A stretch of DNA of 64,000 bases from Strigamia acuminata (taxonomy: Eukaryota; Arthropoda; Chilopoda; Geophilomorpha; Linotaeniidae): NCBI GenBank assembly GCA_949358305.1, contig OX442315.1, positions 20,052,427-20,116,426 of the forward strand, read 5' to 3'. The translations under genes were made by a program, and so were the position numbers. Positions 1-11,800 of this stretch are shown here, piece by piece. The notes under the pieces are model-generated. The model was not told the DNA's origin. It saw only the letters and a list, made by a program, of their open reading frames with translations, and made no database searches. Each line of letters starts with the position of its first letter. Position 1 is the first letter of the stretch.

Positions 1-41
1 AAAAGCATTTCGAAACGAATAAATCCTTAGGAAATTCTTAC

Positions 42-200
42 CTTCGTACTGCCTTTCTGCCTGCTTCGTTTCCACCGATACACTTGAAACCCATGTAGCA
101 CACTTTGTAATATGGAAACGTTCCTTCCGAACCATGAACCAACACGAATAATACCACACGAAAGCCGCAGCAAAATAAAAGCTATGGCCGGCTGCCGCCT
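42..200 (-). other. possible first exon of a gene leaving the window on the left
   Basis: On the minus strand a short open frame containing an ATG near position 90 ends at a good splice donor (exon end 42, intron starting gtaaga). The flank at 180-260 is more GC-rich than its surroundings, as a promoter might be. No homology is recognised and the exon start is not defined. This is a weak call based only on frame, donor and context. Confidence 0.2.
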
Positions 201-1743
201 ACTAACATACGGGTTCTGCGCATCTCATCGCGCAAGCGCTGTGCAAACTTTCTGATAGAAACCACTAAAACCTGGATTGGAAAATTAGCGAAAATTACTG
301 CGTGAGGACGGAAAATAAAATCAATTGATAAGAAATCACGCGTTACGTTCGTTTAAAACAATTTGTGAGCATTGGAAAACAAAAAAAAATATTCGAAATT
401 CGTAAATTTTAAAAATTAAAATTAAATTAAATTAAATTTACATGAGAATAGTGCCATTGGAAAAAAACGACAACATAGCCTTGGCATAATAGCAAAACAA
501 ACACAAAAACAAGCTATCCTACAGTATTTAGTACGGGAAAAATAATAAATATTAGTACGATATTTACCCGATTGCAATAAAGACCAATATTTGTAATTCT
601 AATTTGTGCATCATATAAATTGACATGTTTCGGTTTCGTTTAATAAAAATATTTCTATTCGACGTTTATAACAACAAAGCCCTTGGTTTTATTCATTTTA
701 GTAAGGTACCGTTTAAAAAAAACTTAATTGCCAGGACGAAGCCCCTGCACTGACTCCCTCCAACCTCCAACACTCGTCCTCAATTCTGTTTTTGATGTCT
801 TCCCCTCCCTCCCTGACCCGTATTCGTTTTGGGGCACCAAAAGATGAGGCTGCATCAGGTTGGGTGCGTCCCGCCTCAAGTCTTGTGGGGAAACAAAGGG
901 GACTACGAAAAAAAAGAAAGAAAAAAATGGGGACAGATTCAGTCGACGACCGCAATGCATTAGCAAGCAGTCATTTCTAGGCACCGGAAATGGACGATTT
1001 TTGACCTCTCTTCCCTTCACTCACTAGTCACCACCTCCAATTCCACTTTAATAAATGAAACGATTCTTTCGAACAGAATCGGTAATTCAATCTGGCACGA
1101 ACATCTCACGACAATTTCAACGCTTGATATTTCAATTCAAATTTTAAATAAATAGAAATTTTTTTTTCTCTATTATTTTTTTTTAATAAAAATAAAAATA
1201 ACACATGCAAAAATTTCAAAAATGTTTTATCGCTTATAGTTTTTTTTTTTTTTAAATAATATATTTTTGGCTTAGTTAGAAATAAGAAATGCTGACTATA
1301 ACGTTTCTCGATTCTAGCTTTTACCATCAACCTACAGATTGGCCTTTGAGGTCAAAATTCTGATTCTTAAAGATGACCCATTTGTTCTCATATTTTTCAT
1401 CTCGGGTCGACCGTTGCTTAGTTACTGAACTGATAGAGGAACTTAGGAAAGGAGGGTGCACGTCATACCTCCAAACTCGCGACATTGAAACATTAAATAT
1501 CTATTTAAAACTATATATAACAAAAACCTAAAGTATAAAATAAAAAATACAAAATTCCAAATGAATTAGTCATCTACATTTCTCTTTTCAAAAAGGAAAC
1601 GAAGTCGTCAAAATACAAATCTCAGCCTAAGCAAACGTAACTCATTGAAATAACTTGCTTTAAATATTAAAATCACCGAAACGATCACTCGTTCTATAAT
1701 CATTAAATAATGCGGAAGACTAAATAAGAAAAAAGCGACGGAA
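201..1743. other. non-coding stretch, no gene recognised
   Basis: AT-rich sequence with A/T runs and a short (AAATT)n-like stretch near 410-440. A pyrimidine-rich, slightly GC-richer patch lies at 725-960. The open frames here have no protein-like composition, splice context or recognisable motif. Confidence 0.5.
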
Positions 1744-1780
1744 GTAATAGAGAAGGCGCTTGCAACGCACATTCCCATAC

Positions 1781-1930
1781 CGCCTTCTCTCTATTACAGT
1801 TTGTTGATCCATTCACCGGCACCCGATCGCAATAGGAGTACAGGCAGGTGAATGTCGAGCCATCACCTAGCACCACACAGAGCAGGTCAGGACATTTGTG
1901 CATCCAACCGGGCGCCTCATAACAACCCTC
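1781..1930 (-). other. candidate 150-bp cysteine-rich coding exon
   Basis: A minus-strand frame open for exactly 50 codons lies between an AG at 1932-1931 and a donor (gtatgg) directly after 1781, phase 0 at both ends. It would encode six cysteines in about 50 residues, spaced as in small secreted disulfide-rich domains. The acceptor has a poor pyrimidine tract and no partner exons were found. The family is not recognised; it could be chance or a relic. Confidence 0.25.
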
Positions 1931-2911
1931 CTACAACTGCTTCGGTTATGTCAAGCAATTAAAAAAAATAGTCCACTATCAAGTTTATATCATCTGACAT
2001 TCCGGCGATGTTCATCTATTGTTTATTTATGCTTTGTCATGTCATAGTGTTGCATTAGAAGCCAAGCATCGGTGATTTAAGCTGATTTTAGAGGCAATGG
2101 TTTGCAGTGGAGTAATTTTCACACCTCGTGTGACAAATTACCGTCGGATCATATCAAGGTCATTAACCTCTCCTCCTCTCCGATGTTCTCCTTAAGCTGA
2201 TAAACTCGAATCGAGCGCACGTTAGCAGCGGCGATGCTACAGCTGATTTGGACGCTTTGTAGGGAGAAAGTTCTCTTCAGCTTTGAGAAAGGATTATGTG
2301 GCAAACATAAACTTAGCGGGTCGTTGACCTACTATATTGCTAATAATCAGGCGGAAACATTTAACTTGAACGTAAGAAGTTATGAGTACAAGATGTTTTT
2401 CAACACCATTCAAAATAAAGAAGGAAAAAAAAAATAGACTGGAAAATTGAAAAATTACAAATAAATTGATGGAAATTTGATCCAATAAACAACTTCTATC
2501 AAAGAGTAAACAAAACTGTTGAGATAAACGTATTGAAAAGTTAATTTAACTTGTCACATTTGTCGCCAGAAGTCATTTCAAACCGAGAAAAACAACACCT
2601 TTAGAAATGGAATTGTGATATGATAAACAACCAATGAACTTGTATCTGGGGTGGATGACTTGACCGTGAACTTATGACAAGTTCCCCGACCCCGCCTACT
2701 CGCGGCACAGGGGTGGAGAGTCGAATGGAAGCAGTCACAAACGGCCGGGGTCATCCAGAACGATCGCACGAACGAACCCAGAGTGTGGGCCTTTTAGACA
2801 GAGCAACCCCGAGTGGCAGAGCGACCCTTGCCTGTGCGTCGGGCTCGTTCACACGCACTGCCCTGCTCCACATGCGTTTCACCCCCAGTGCGCGAACCAT
2901 GTGACCTGGGC

Positions 2912-2930
2912 GGCCACAGAGGGCGCTGCC
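2912..2930 (+). promoter_or_regulatory. CTCF-like insulator motif
   Basis: The sequence GGCCACAGAGGGCGCTGCC closely matches the conserved bilaterian CTCF core (CCANNAGRKGGCRS). It sits in the only strongly GC-rich patch of the left intergenic region. Occupancy is inferred. Confidence 0.4.
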
Positions 2931-4149
2931 ATTCCGCTGCACTCGTGGATGAAGAGTGCAACAAGTGGAGCATAGAGGCTGCAATAAGCAAACTGACGCC
3001 AAAGAAAAGGAAAAAAAAAGACGAGTAAAAAATGTCAACAAACAGTTTCTTTGTAGATAGACATTTAAATAAATTTGTGCAACAAAAAGACATTATTGCG
3101 GCTTCGCTGCAACACTTTGACCGAGCGCACTTGGGAGACTGTAAAAGTGCGGTCTATTTTCATCATACGAGATTTCATCAAACCATGGTTTATTTGAAAT
3201 TGGTCCCGGTAGGGTCGCACGCGCCAATATTTTGACCCATATCCGGCACTACGGCCTGTATGCGTTCCAATTTGGCGCGCATTTGCACCAGAACTGACCT
3301 ATTTACTTTTCAGGTCACGTGTAGACCTGCAAAAAACTTTAGCAGGAAACTGGTAATGGTAACAAAAGTTGTGCCTATGGTGTTTGGAAGGTTTTTCTAT
3401 TGACCTACACAAATTTGTTTCGGAGCAACAAAAAGGCCGGCGATCTAAAATTAACATATCAACGCAAACACGGTTGCAAAGTAATTTTTTTTGTTTGAAA
3501 TTTTAATTTAATTCAATTTGTTCGTAGCTGGTGGCCATTTAAACTGGACAAGTATTGCTTTCCCTTTAGATAAATACCTTTTTGAGTTTTTCCTTCGGGG
3601 TTGCGTTGCCGTCATGCCGTCAAACAAAATTACCAACCCAAAAAAAGTGTTGATTGACATGCGAATGTAGAAGTTGCAATGTGCTAGAGGTTTAATGCAG
3701 CAAAGGAAGTAAAAGAAGGAATTTATGGGCATGACATCACTTCATTTCAACAAACAAGCTCAAGGACTTATATTATGCATTTAAACAAATCTTTACCGAC
3801 GGACATTTTCGTCATAACTCCTTCAAAGCTCTACATTAATCGAGTTTTAAGGCCTATGTTTTGGATTATTTACAATATTTACGATTTATCAGTTTAATTA
3901 GTTGTAAATGTCAGTTTAAATTGTCGTTAAAATGTTCTAAAGGGCCATAATATCATGATAATATATACCAATGTTAAAGTTGAACTCATAAAATTATATA
4001 GGTCAAAACATCGTCGACTAAACAAAGCCGTGTATTTCTTCATGTAGGAACATCTCTTATCGCAAAAATCGAATATGGTAGCCACGCAATACTGAATACT
4101 CAACTCTTAATTTTATTTCTCACATTAGGAAAGAAGTGAATAAGAGTTT

Positions 4150-4155
4150 GTTTAT
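4150..4155 (-). terminator. poly(A) signal of the prokineticin-like gene
   Basis: AATAAA on the minus strand about 20 bp downstream of the stop codon; this would give a very short 3' UTR. Confidence 0.4.
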
Positions 4156-4175
4156 TGATTTTCGTCCATTAAGCA

Positions 4176-4607
4176 CTAAATCATGTTGACACAGCGACCC
4201 GTGGCATAGAACTGTTGTCCGTTTGTTTGCTTACAATAATAGTTTTGTTTGCAAGGGCAATGTTGGTTGACCAACTCATTGCAAGGATCGTTGAAATCAC
4301 CACGCGCTCTACAAACCCCTATAAATTGACGCATTGTTTAATACCATCAATTTATTTATTCGATTTTATCTACTTGCACTGAAATCTCGGTGGCAGAGGT
4401 AATCTGATGATAGTTTCGGACACGCAACATTCGTCTACGTCACATTGACTATCGTTACCGCACAATTTTCCATTATCTGCCTGAAAACCGTGAAATAAAT
4501 ACAAATCAAATGGAAAAAAGTGTGATTGAATTAGTGATTATCCCCTTATATACCTTTAAAGTTTGCGTCATCAAAATAATCCACATACTAAACAGGACAA
4601 AATGCAT
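4176..4607 (-). CDS. prokineticin/astakine-like secreted cysteine-rich peptide
   Basis: Three exons: 4607-4554, 4480-4374, 4308-4176 (54+107+133 bp), a 97-residue precursor. Exon 1 is an 18-residue hydrophobic signal peptide ending at a gtatat donor. Exons 2-3 carry ten cysteines in the prokineticin-fold order: C-x5-C-x4-CC, then C, C, a CPC triplet followed by x5-C, and a final C near the C-terminus. There is no N-terminal AVIT tetrapeptide, as in arthropod astakines. Family members are secreted; vertebrate ones signal through GPCRs and crustacean astakines act as haematopoietic cytokines. Related folds also occur in colipase and in some venom peptides, so the function here is inferred only from the fold. 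Exon 3 uses the AG at 4310-4309; an alternative AG 10 nt upstream breaks the cysteine frame. Each exon is too short for simple ORF finding. Confidence 0.82.
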
Positions 4608-5813
4608 TTTCCACGTATCCCATTCGCTTTCCTAAACCAATTTAAATGTGTTATGAAAGCTATTAGTGTAACGTTGGAGATAAAACTAATTGACTGATAA
4701 ACTTTAGCACATCTGTCGTGTTCCCACACGTTGACATCAAAAGAAAGAAATTAAATCTTTAAAAAAAATATTTACAATTTCTCAATTTGAAAACAATTTC
4801 ACAGAAATAAATAATTTGCAAAATCAACACTAATATTTATTATGTGCACAATAGTTTTACAAAGTCTGGCAACCGATTGCCAATTGACATAGATGATTGC
4901 AATACCGTACGTTAAAAATATATGAATGATTTTGATGGCCAACAATTAATCCGCGCATAACTTAAAACCAAGAAACTTTGTTTTTGTTGTTGTATTTTTC
5001 CGGTTAAAATTCAAGTAAAACAAATAAAATTTCATTTAACCATGAATTATATTAAAATATAGTACGGTATATTTTTTTTTGATTTATCTATTTACAAAAA
5101 TAAAAATAAAAACCTGAATAAAAAAACTATAAAACTAGCAAAAGTTTGAAATTTATTTCCAACAGCAGAACCAAGCACGTTAGTACGTTGCAATGTATGC
5201 TGAAATTTGCTCCTAGTCAAGCCCAAATTGGATTTACAACGTCCGATAATTTTAACAATCGCACAGCGGTACTAAAGTAAATCATCGCACAACGCTGATG
5301 GGTCAATTTTGACCTCTTTAAACTAGCCTCGTGTTGCAGTGAAGCAACTTTTCACCAAAACGGCAATTCGATTGATGATTTTTCGAATAAAAACGACTTT
5401 TCATTTCTCAAAAACAAATGTTTTCCTCAAGAATGAACTCGTATGTAGTGGTTTTTAACAGCACAGCTGTGCGACTGTTAAGAAAACATCAATTAACCAT
5501 TATAAAAAGTGTAGATTTCCAAACTAAAGAGAAGCAACATTCCCATTTCCATTATTGCCGTTACACGATATTGTCCACCGATTAATGAAAAGTAAACTCA
5601 TCTGTGCAGTTTTAAGATAATCGACACCCAAATGGATGAATATGCCAGTTTCAAATTGATATCTATACTGTCAGTAGTAATTAATATCAAAAACTGTTAA
5701 AAATAACCTAGAGATCAAATTTTAGCTCTTGGATGAAAAATCGACGGAATGAAAGCACATTGTCACATGCAGCAGAAACAAACTGGCAATTGTCATGTAA
5801 ATGATTTCGTTTT
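4608..5813. other. intergenic region between the prokineticin-like gene and cnc
   Basis: Promoter side of the prokineticin-like gene and 3' flank of cnc; AT-rich, with no further coding signal. Confidence 0.5.
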
Positions 5814-8800
5814 TCACTTTTTGCTATCTTTTTTCTTAGCCCTCGCTCCAGATGTGGGATCCAACTCTAAATTGTTTCTGTACCGATTGCTTCTTGGAAC
5901 CAGAATCATGCTACCATTTGCCGCTTGCTGCAGAGAATATTGATCAGAAGGAAGAGGATTTCCGTGAGAATCTCTCATTGACTGCAAAAAAATAGAATTA
6001 ATTAATTAATTACATAACTCGAAACAAAAAAAAAAAACAATTTTCCTTACTTGGAAGACATGCACATAAAGCTGATTATATTTTTCCTGCAAACGTTGTC
6101 GACGAGCCAACAATTCTTCGTGTTCGTGTAAAACATTGTCTTTATTTTGCTGTAAATCCTGAACAACTTCTGCTAGCGTTAGAATCTGGTCAAGTTTACG
6201 TTTTCGGCAATTTTGAGCTGCAACCTGTAACCAGAAATAAATTAAAAATAATTTTTTTTACAAATTAAAAATTACGCATTTCTCGTACTTTGTTTTTCCC
6301 CCGCCGCCTTATATCGCGAATAAGCGCCAACTGTGGCTCGGTTAAGTCGAATTTCGAGAGTTTTTCGTTGAATTCATCCATGGGGAGAGAAATGATTTCG
6401 TGCGAGGTCATTGGAACCTTCAGCGCCCTTGCCCGCCTCTCGTCCCGCGATAAATGGTCCTCTTCCCGCTTTCTATACTTGTCACGCAGCAAGGGTCTTT
6501 GCGGTGTGCTCAGAGACTCGGATGGTAATTGATATGTGTGATTGTGCTGCACTTGTCCCAACTGTCCACGCCTGGAAGCGTGTTGCTGGGCAAATTCCAC
6601 ACTACAACTGAATTTCGGTTCGGGTAGCTCAATTGCTGTCGCGCCTTCCACCATTTCGAACGATCTTTCAGCATTGTAATCTTGGCCATTGTACAAGCAA
6701 TCTGAATACTTCGGCTCCCATTCGCCGTTCAAATTTCGATTAGACCGTAAGAAATCTAAACGAAAAAAAAGTTTTAATTTGCAAAATTAAAGTAATTTGA
6801 CCTAACAAATAGAAATATACCATTTTCTGTTGAAAGTCTTTTCCCATATAGATGAATCTTCTTCTGTGCAACGGGTGGACTGAGTGGAGATGTTACATGA
6901 TGCTCAGAGGAGTAATTCGAATCGTACGAGCCTTGTTTATTTGATCCGTATGAACAATTCATGGCATTAAAATAATGTTTTTTATCCTCGTTATTATTAG
7001 ACGAATTGGAGCAAGTTTCCATCCATTCCTAAACAAAAAAGAAACCTTTAAAAAAAAAAAAAAAAAAAAACGAAATTTTGCGAACCACTTACAACACTAT
7101 TTCTATTAACACCATCGGAAATTGACCCCATTCGTTCTGTGGAACCCATGGATGACACTGCAGAGTCACTGCTACTGTCCATATCATCGTCCTGATACAA
7201 ATTCATAGGAAAAATCGCACTTATTGTGTCATTCTGCTGCATAAACCTGTCGGTTCCATTAAACGATCCTTAAATATTTAAAATAAAATTTAGAAAAGTG
7301 TGTTTTAATACAAATTAATCATTTAAATACCATCAGCCATTGTCAAATTCATCAAATGCATGTCGTCATCGTTCAAAAGTGACGACAAAAACCCATCAGT
7401 CGTCTGGTTTAATTCGCTCTGGTTTCGTGGATAAATTAAAGATCCTTCATCCCCTAAATACAATGCAGTATGAGCATCTCCCATAGGCTCACTGCCATTT
7501 GTTAGTGCAGTCAAGGAAGTAGCAACTGCAGCTGTAAATAAAAGCATCATTAATGTAAAATAAATAAAAAGGTTTTTTAAATTATATAGCTTACCCATTT
7601 CACTTGGAAATGTTGAAATGTTGCTGTGAATGTCAACCAAAGGAGCAGCCAGAGATGCATTGTGCAATAAGATTCCACCAAAACTATTATTGTTGCCCGG
7701 TACATAGATCTGCCGATCTGATGGAGAAATCATTGGCACAGAACTTTGATTTTCACTTTCAGAGTTTAACGGCAAACTCAAAATGTTGGCCAAATCTTGC
7801 CAACGTTGTTCTAGACTGTTTGTTCGCATATACTGCGTGCCCTATTAACAAATAACAAAATAAAAGTGAATCAAGTATTTATTCATCACCAGAAAATCCC
7901 ACAAACACAATTTTTATAAACAAATATCAGTACCAGTTTGTTTAAAGCGTGTCAAACAATTTGTTCCGTGATTTATCATGTATGGCAACGAGAGAAATGA
8001 ATAAAAAACCAAGTAAATAAGTTACATGTTTCCTGTTCAGTCTTTCCCCCTAAGTACACACCCACGTAGAAGTTGTCAGGAAAAAATATTTAGGAATTTA
8101 GGTGTGTAATCACAAAAAATTGAGATTTTCTTTTGAAAAATACACAATGAATAGAATTTTAAACAAAAACTGTTACTGAAAACTCCAATAAATTTCCTTA
8201 ATTCTCAAAACCAGTGTTTTAAGCATATTTTTTTTTATATCAAAATAAATTTAATTACTTGAGGTTGATTATTCGGATGGACTTGAAGCTGACTGGTCGC
8301 TTGGATCATGTCTTCAAGTTGCTCGAGCTGTGCAGCCAAATTTTCTTCACCACCAACGAAAGCCGGCGACAAGGTAGAATTAAAAAGATCTTCGTCGACG
8401 AAACCAGAATCGGGAGTTTTATTTTTAAAATCCTTAAAGAAACGGAACAAAAAATTTTTATTAAGCAAAAGAAAAGCAACGTTTTACCAACCTCCGGAGA
8501 CAGTTGGCTCGCCTCGGTTAATGGAATGTTTTCGAAGTCGGCAGTTAAAGAAAGTAAAACATCTTCCGCCAACGGTGAATTTGTTCGACAAGTTTCTGTT
8601 TGATCTTCATCCTGAATCTCGTGCTCGCCTAAAACATCAAACACTTTAGTTCTAATTATCAACCGATTACATTTAAATCTACCCCAATCAAACACCTATT
8701 TTATTAAATGGTAAAATTTCACACAAAATAATTGTGTGCTCTCTTATCTGTGTAATTGACAAATAAACGTCATTTATTTCAGGGGTTATCTACCCATGAC

Positions 8801-11800
8801 AACCAAGCATACTCATTACATTCACATTATACTTGATACAATCTTATCTTCTGGTATAAATTAAGTAGAAATTGAACTGTCTTTTCTGCTATTGCAAATT
8901 TGACACCTAACAAGGTACATTATGAATTTGTCTACTGAATAAAGTCGTGTTTAACTCGCAGTTAAAACAGCGTTTGTTGTTTAAATGTCGTGCACATGCT
9001 CACTGCGACTGAAAACGACTAAATCAGCTTCTGTATTCGAAGTTACACCGAGAGAAGCAGTTTAAATATTGTTTCAAAAGCTGTTTATTCTAAATTACTT
9101 GCTGAATGCGTCTACTGTTTACACTAATCATAATTTAGCCGTACCTGTTTCTGAGTCAATGGTATAATTGAGACCAGCCCATGGGTTGTTTGTTGTTAAC
9201 TCTTCGGCGTTTGACGAAGCCTAAAAATAAACAAACAATCACTAAATATCCAAATTACAGAACACGCAACTGTTGATCTTACTTCAGGTTGTTCTTCTTC
9301 TTTTCGTTCGGAGTATTTTTCAACTTCTTTTCGAAGTTGTGCGTCGAATAGTTCCCGCGTGACTCCTAGATCGATATCTTGGCGTAAAAGCACTTCTATC
9401 AAGTCCATGTCCTGCAATCAAACAACCAAATCGGAGCTTAAAATGAGCAGAGAAATGCAGAAACCCGAGCGATTTTCTATGATTGACCTTCAATATCACT
9501 TTATCGAGTCTCCACCTCTAAAGATAACAATCCACACATGTATCCTCGGTGCTTGGATATAACGAAACTCTTAATTTCCCGGCTAATATTAGCCCCTTAG
9601 TAATAAAATTAATTTTCCACGATCAATCAACAGATGATTACTTCAAAAATCTCAAAAATTAATTTTAATTGTGCCAAAATTATATAGCTGGCTCTTGTTA
9701 ATGATTCAATAAATAGTTTCAAAAATTATTTCCAGTACACGCATTATATTTTTATCCAATGTCAAAAAAAGAAAGAAAAAAAAAATGTAAAAGCAATTTG
9801 CAAAACAAACCGCTTCAGAAAACAAGACCTTGGTTTTGCCACATGTAGCAATATTCACCATGTATCAAATTAATCAAATTGTATATATAAATAAAAGTAT
9901 TTATAAAATACTTCCTGTTTCAGTATTACCGGGATAAAAAAAGCAAATGCAAACTTTCACTAAAGCGCACCAAATGCCCTCATTTGGATCAATCTTTTCG
10001 CGTAATTAAAAAAGCCTGTTATTTGACACATCAAATAAATTTCCGATTAGATTAAAAATTTTAAAAAAACCTAAAAGATACGAAAATTACCAACACCCCT
10101 GCGATGTACCATCCGCAGCCCGGCAATCAAATCAATTTAAAAACAAAAACCTTTACATAACAGTGTAAATCTGAACACAAACATGCTGTAATTACCATGT
10201 TCCCATGTAATCTCGCGCTTCTTATGACAAAAAAAAAACCATTATGCAATTTACGGAAATGCAGGCGACTACTGAGAAAGTTACCTGTTGAGTGTTGACA
10301 TAGTATGACTGATTACTCGGTGTCATCCCATAAGAATACTAGTTCAAGGTTTATTTCATGGGAACAGAAGCTTACAAAGACGGCACGTAATTCTACACTA
10401 CGGCTCCCCAATGCACAATAATTTACTTACATAACTGACAACCTGTACCAAATCCCTTATTTATTAGTACTGGCAAGACCCATACATATTAAGATGTTAA
10501 ATTAAACTTATCTATAAATATAAAACCCACGTTAGAAAAATAGTACCTTTAAAATTCATCATGTCTTTACTATCCAAAATGAAGTTGTGTTTACAAACAT
10601 GAGCACTCCACGGTAACCATTCTCCTTGTTAACTCGGTTATTCGCAACACGTATGTTTTCAATATTCACGCCTATTACATAAAACTCTGAAGAGCAGTAC
10701 GGGGAGGATTATTACAAGATAAAAATCAATAATCTAACTTCCTTCTCGTATAAATAAAGAAAGAATGTCATAAATAGAACACACTTTCTTTCCTGAGTTG
10801 GCTCATAAACCCAAAAATTCGCGATTAATTTGCTCAATAAATAAAGCGATAATAAAAATATTTATAGAAAAGAGTGAGATTGTCTACCTGTTATTGCCGC
10901 TCATTTTCTAGACGATAATCCATAAAGCGCTACCCATAAATAAATGCAATAATCGTTTTTCCAGCAAAGGTAGCCATGAATGAAAGAAAAAAATGTAAAA
11001 TGCACAAAGAAAAGGGAGAAAAAATAGCAACTCGTCACACTAGTAATTTGCTGTGAAGCAATAGTGCGTTTTAAACATTCTTTAGTACAGGTAGTTTAAG
11101 TTAGTGAATGTTCTGTCCTTGACGAGACTTCAAACAAACAAACTTTAAAGTTTTCAAGAATCCTCTCCACCCCCACCCCCCATTTTGTTTTTCTTAAAAC
11201 TTTAATTTAAAAAAAAAATTAATTTAAAAAAAAAAAATTTTTTACGATCTCCAGATAATCAATTTACTTTTTTAAAAAAAAAAAAAAAAAAAAAAGTTAA
11301 ATCCACGTGTTCAATGACGAATCCGTCCAAAAAAAAAAGGTTTCACGTCAGATACACAATAACCTTGTGGCAGACAACATAAATAGAACTCCATCGAGCA
11401 ATCCACTCATCCTCATGTGACTAACATGATGAAAGTTTTAATTGCTTTTGCTCCATACACTTAAAAATAAAGCAACAATACAATTTCGCCATCATCAACA
11501 TATTTTTAACAACAAATACTAGAAAACCCGCTTCATTTAAGTCTAAAAATTACATATTTACCTCAGAAAATGTCTATTTTCTACCTTTACCATGTCTTTA
11601 AAACCAGAAACATCCTGCAAAATAATAAAAGACGGAAAAACCCATAGGCCAAGGCCTTACGCACCTCCACTTTCCTTGCCAAAGGCATTAAATTTCAATA
11701 CAAGCCAATAATTTTCAACCTCTGATTTTACCTCTTTAGTTAAATTAGCTCCCGGAGGAGGCTGCGAACTTGTTTCAGTAGTTGCGGATGAGGTGTCTGA

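Larger units (their letters stand above)
1931..4175. other. intergenic stretch with a GC-rich patch
   Basis: No gene is supported. Positions 2680-2960 are markedly GC-richer than the rest and contain a CTCF-like motif near 2912-2930. Overlapping frames on both strands there reflect base composition, not coding. Confidence 0.5.

Noticed and set aside
2674-3093. Several overlapping frames on both strands
   Set aside because: They arise from a GC-rich patch poor in stop codons; Arg/Thr/Pro-rich translations with no motif.
4309-4319. Upstream AG acceptor for prokineticin-like exon 3
   Set aside because: Puts the cysteine exon out of frame with exon 2.
8235-8695. Overlapping frames on both strands
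   Set aside because: Only the two phased cnc exons on the minus strand are real; the others are shadows or read into introns.
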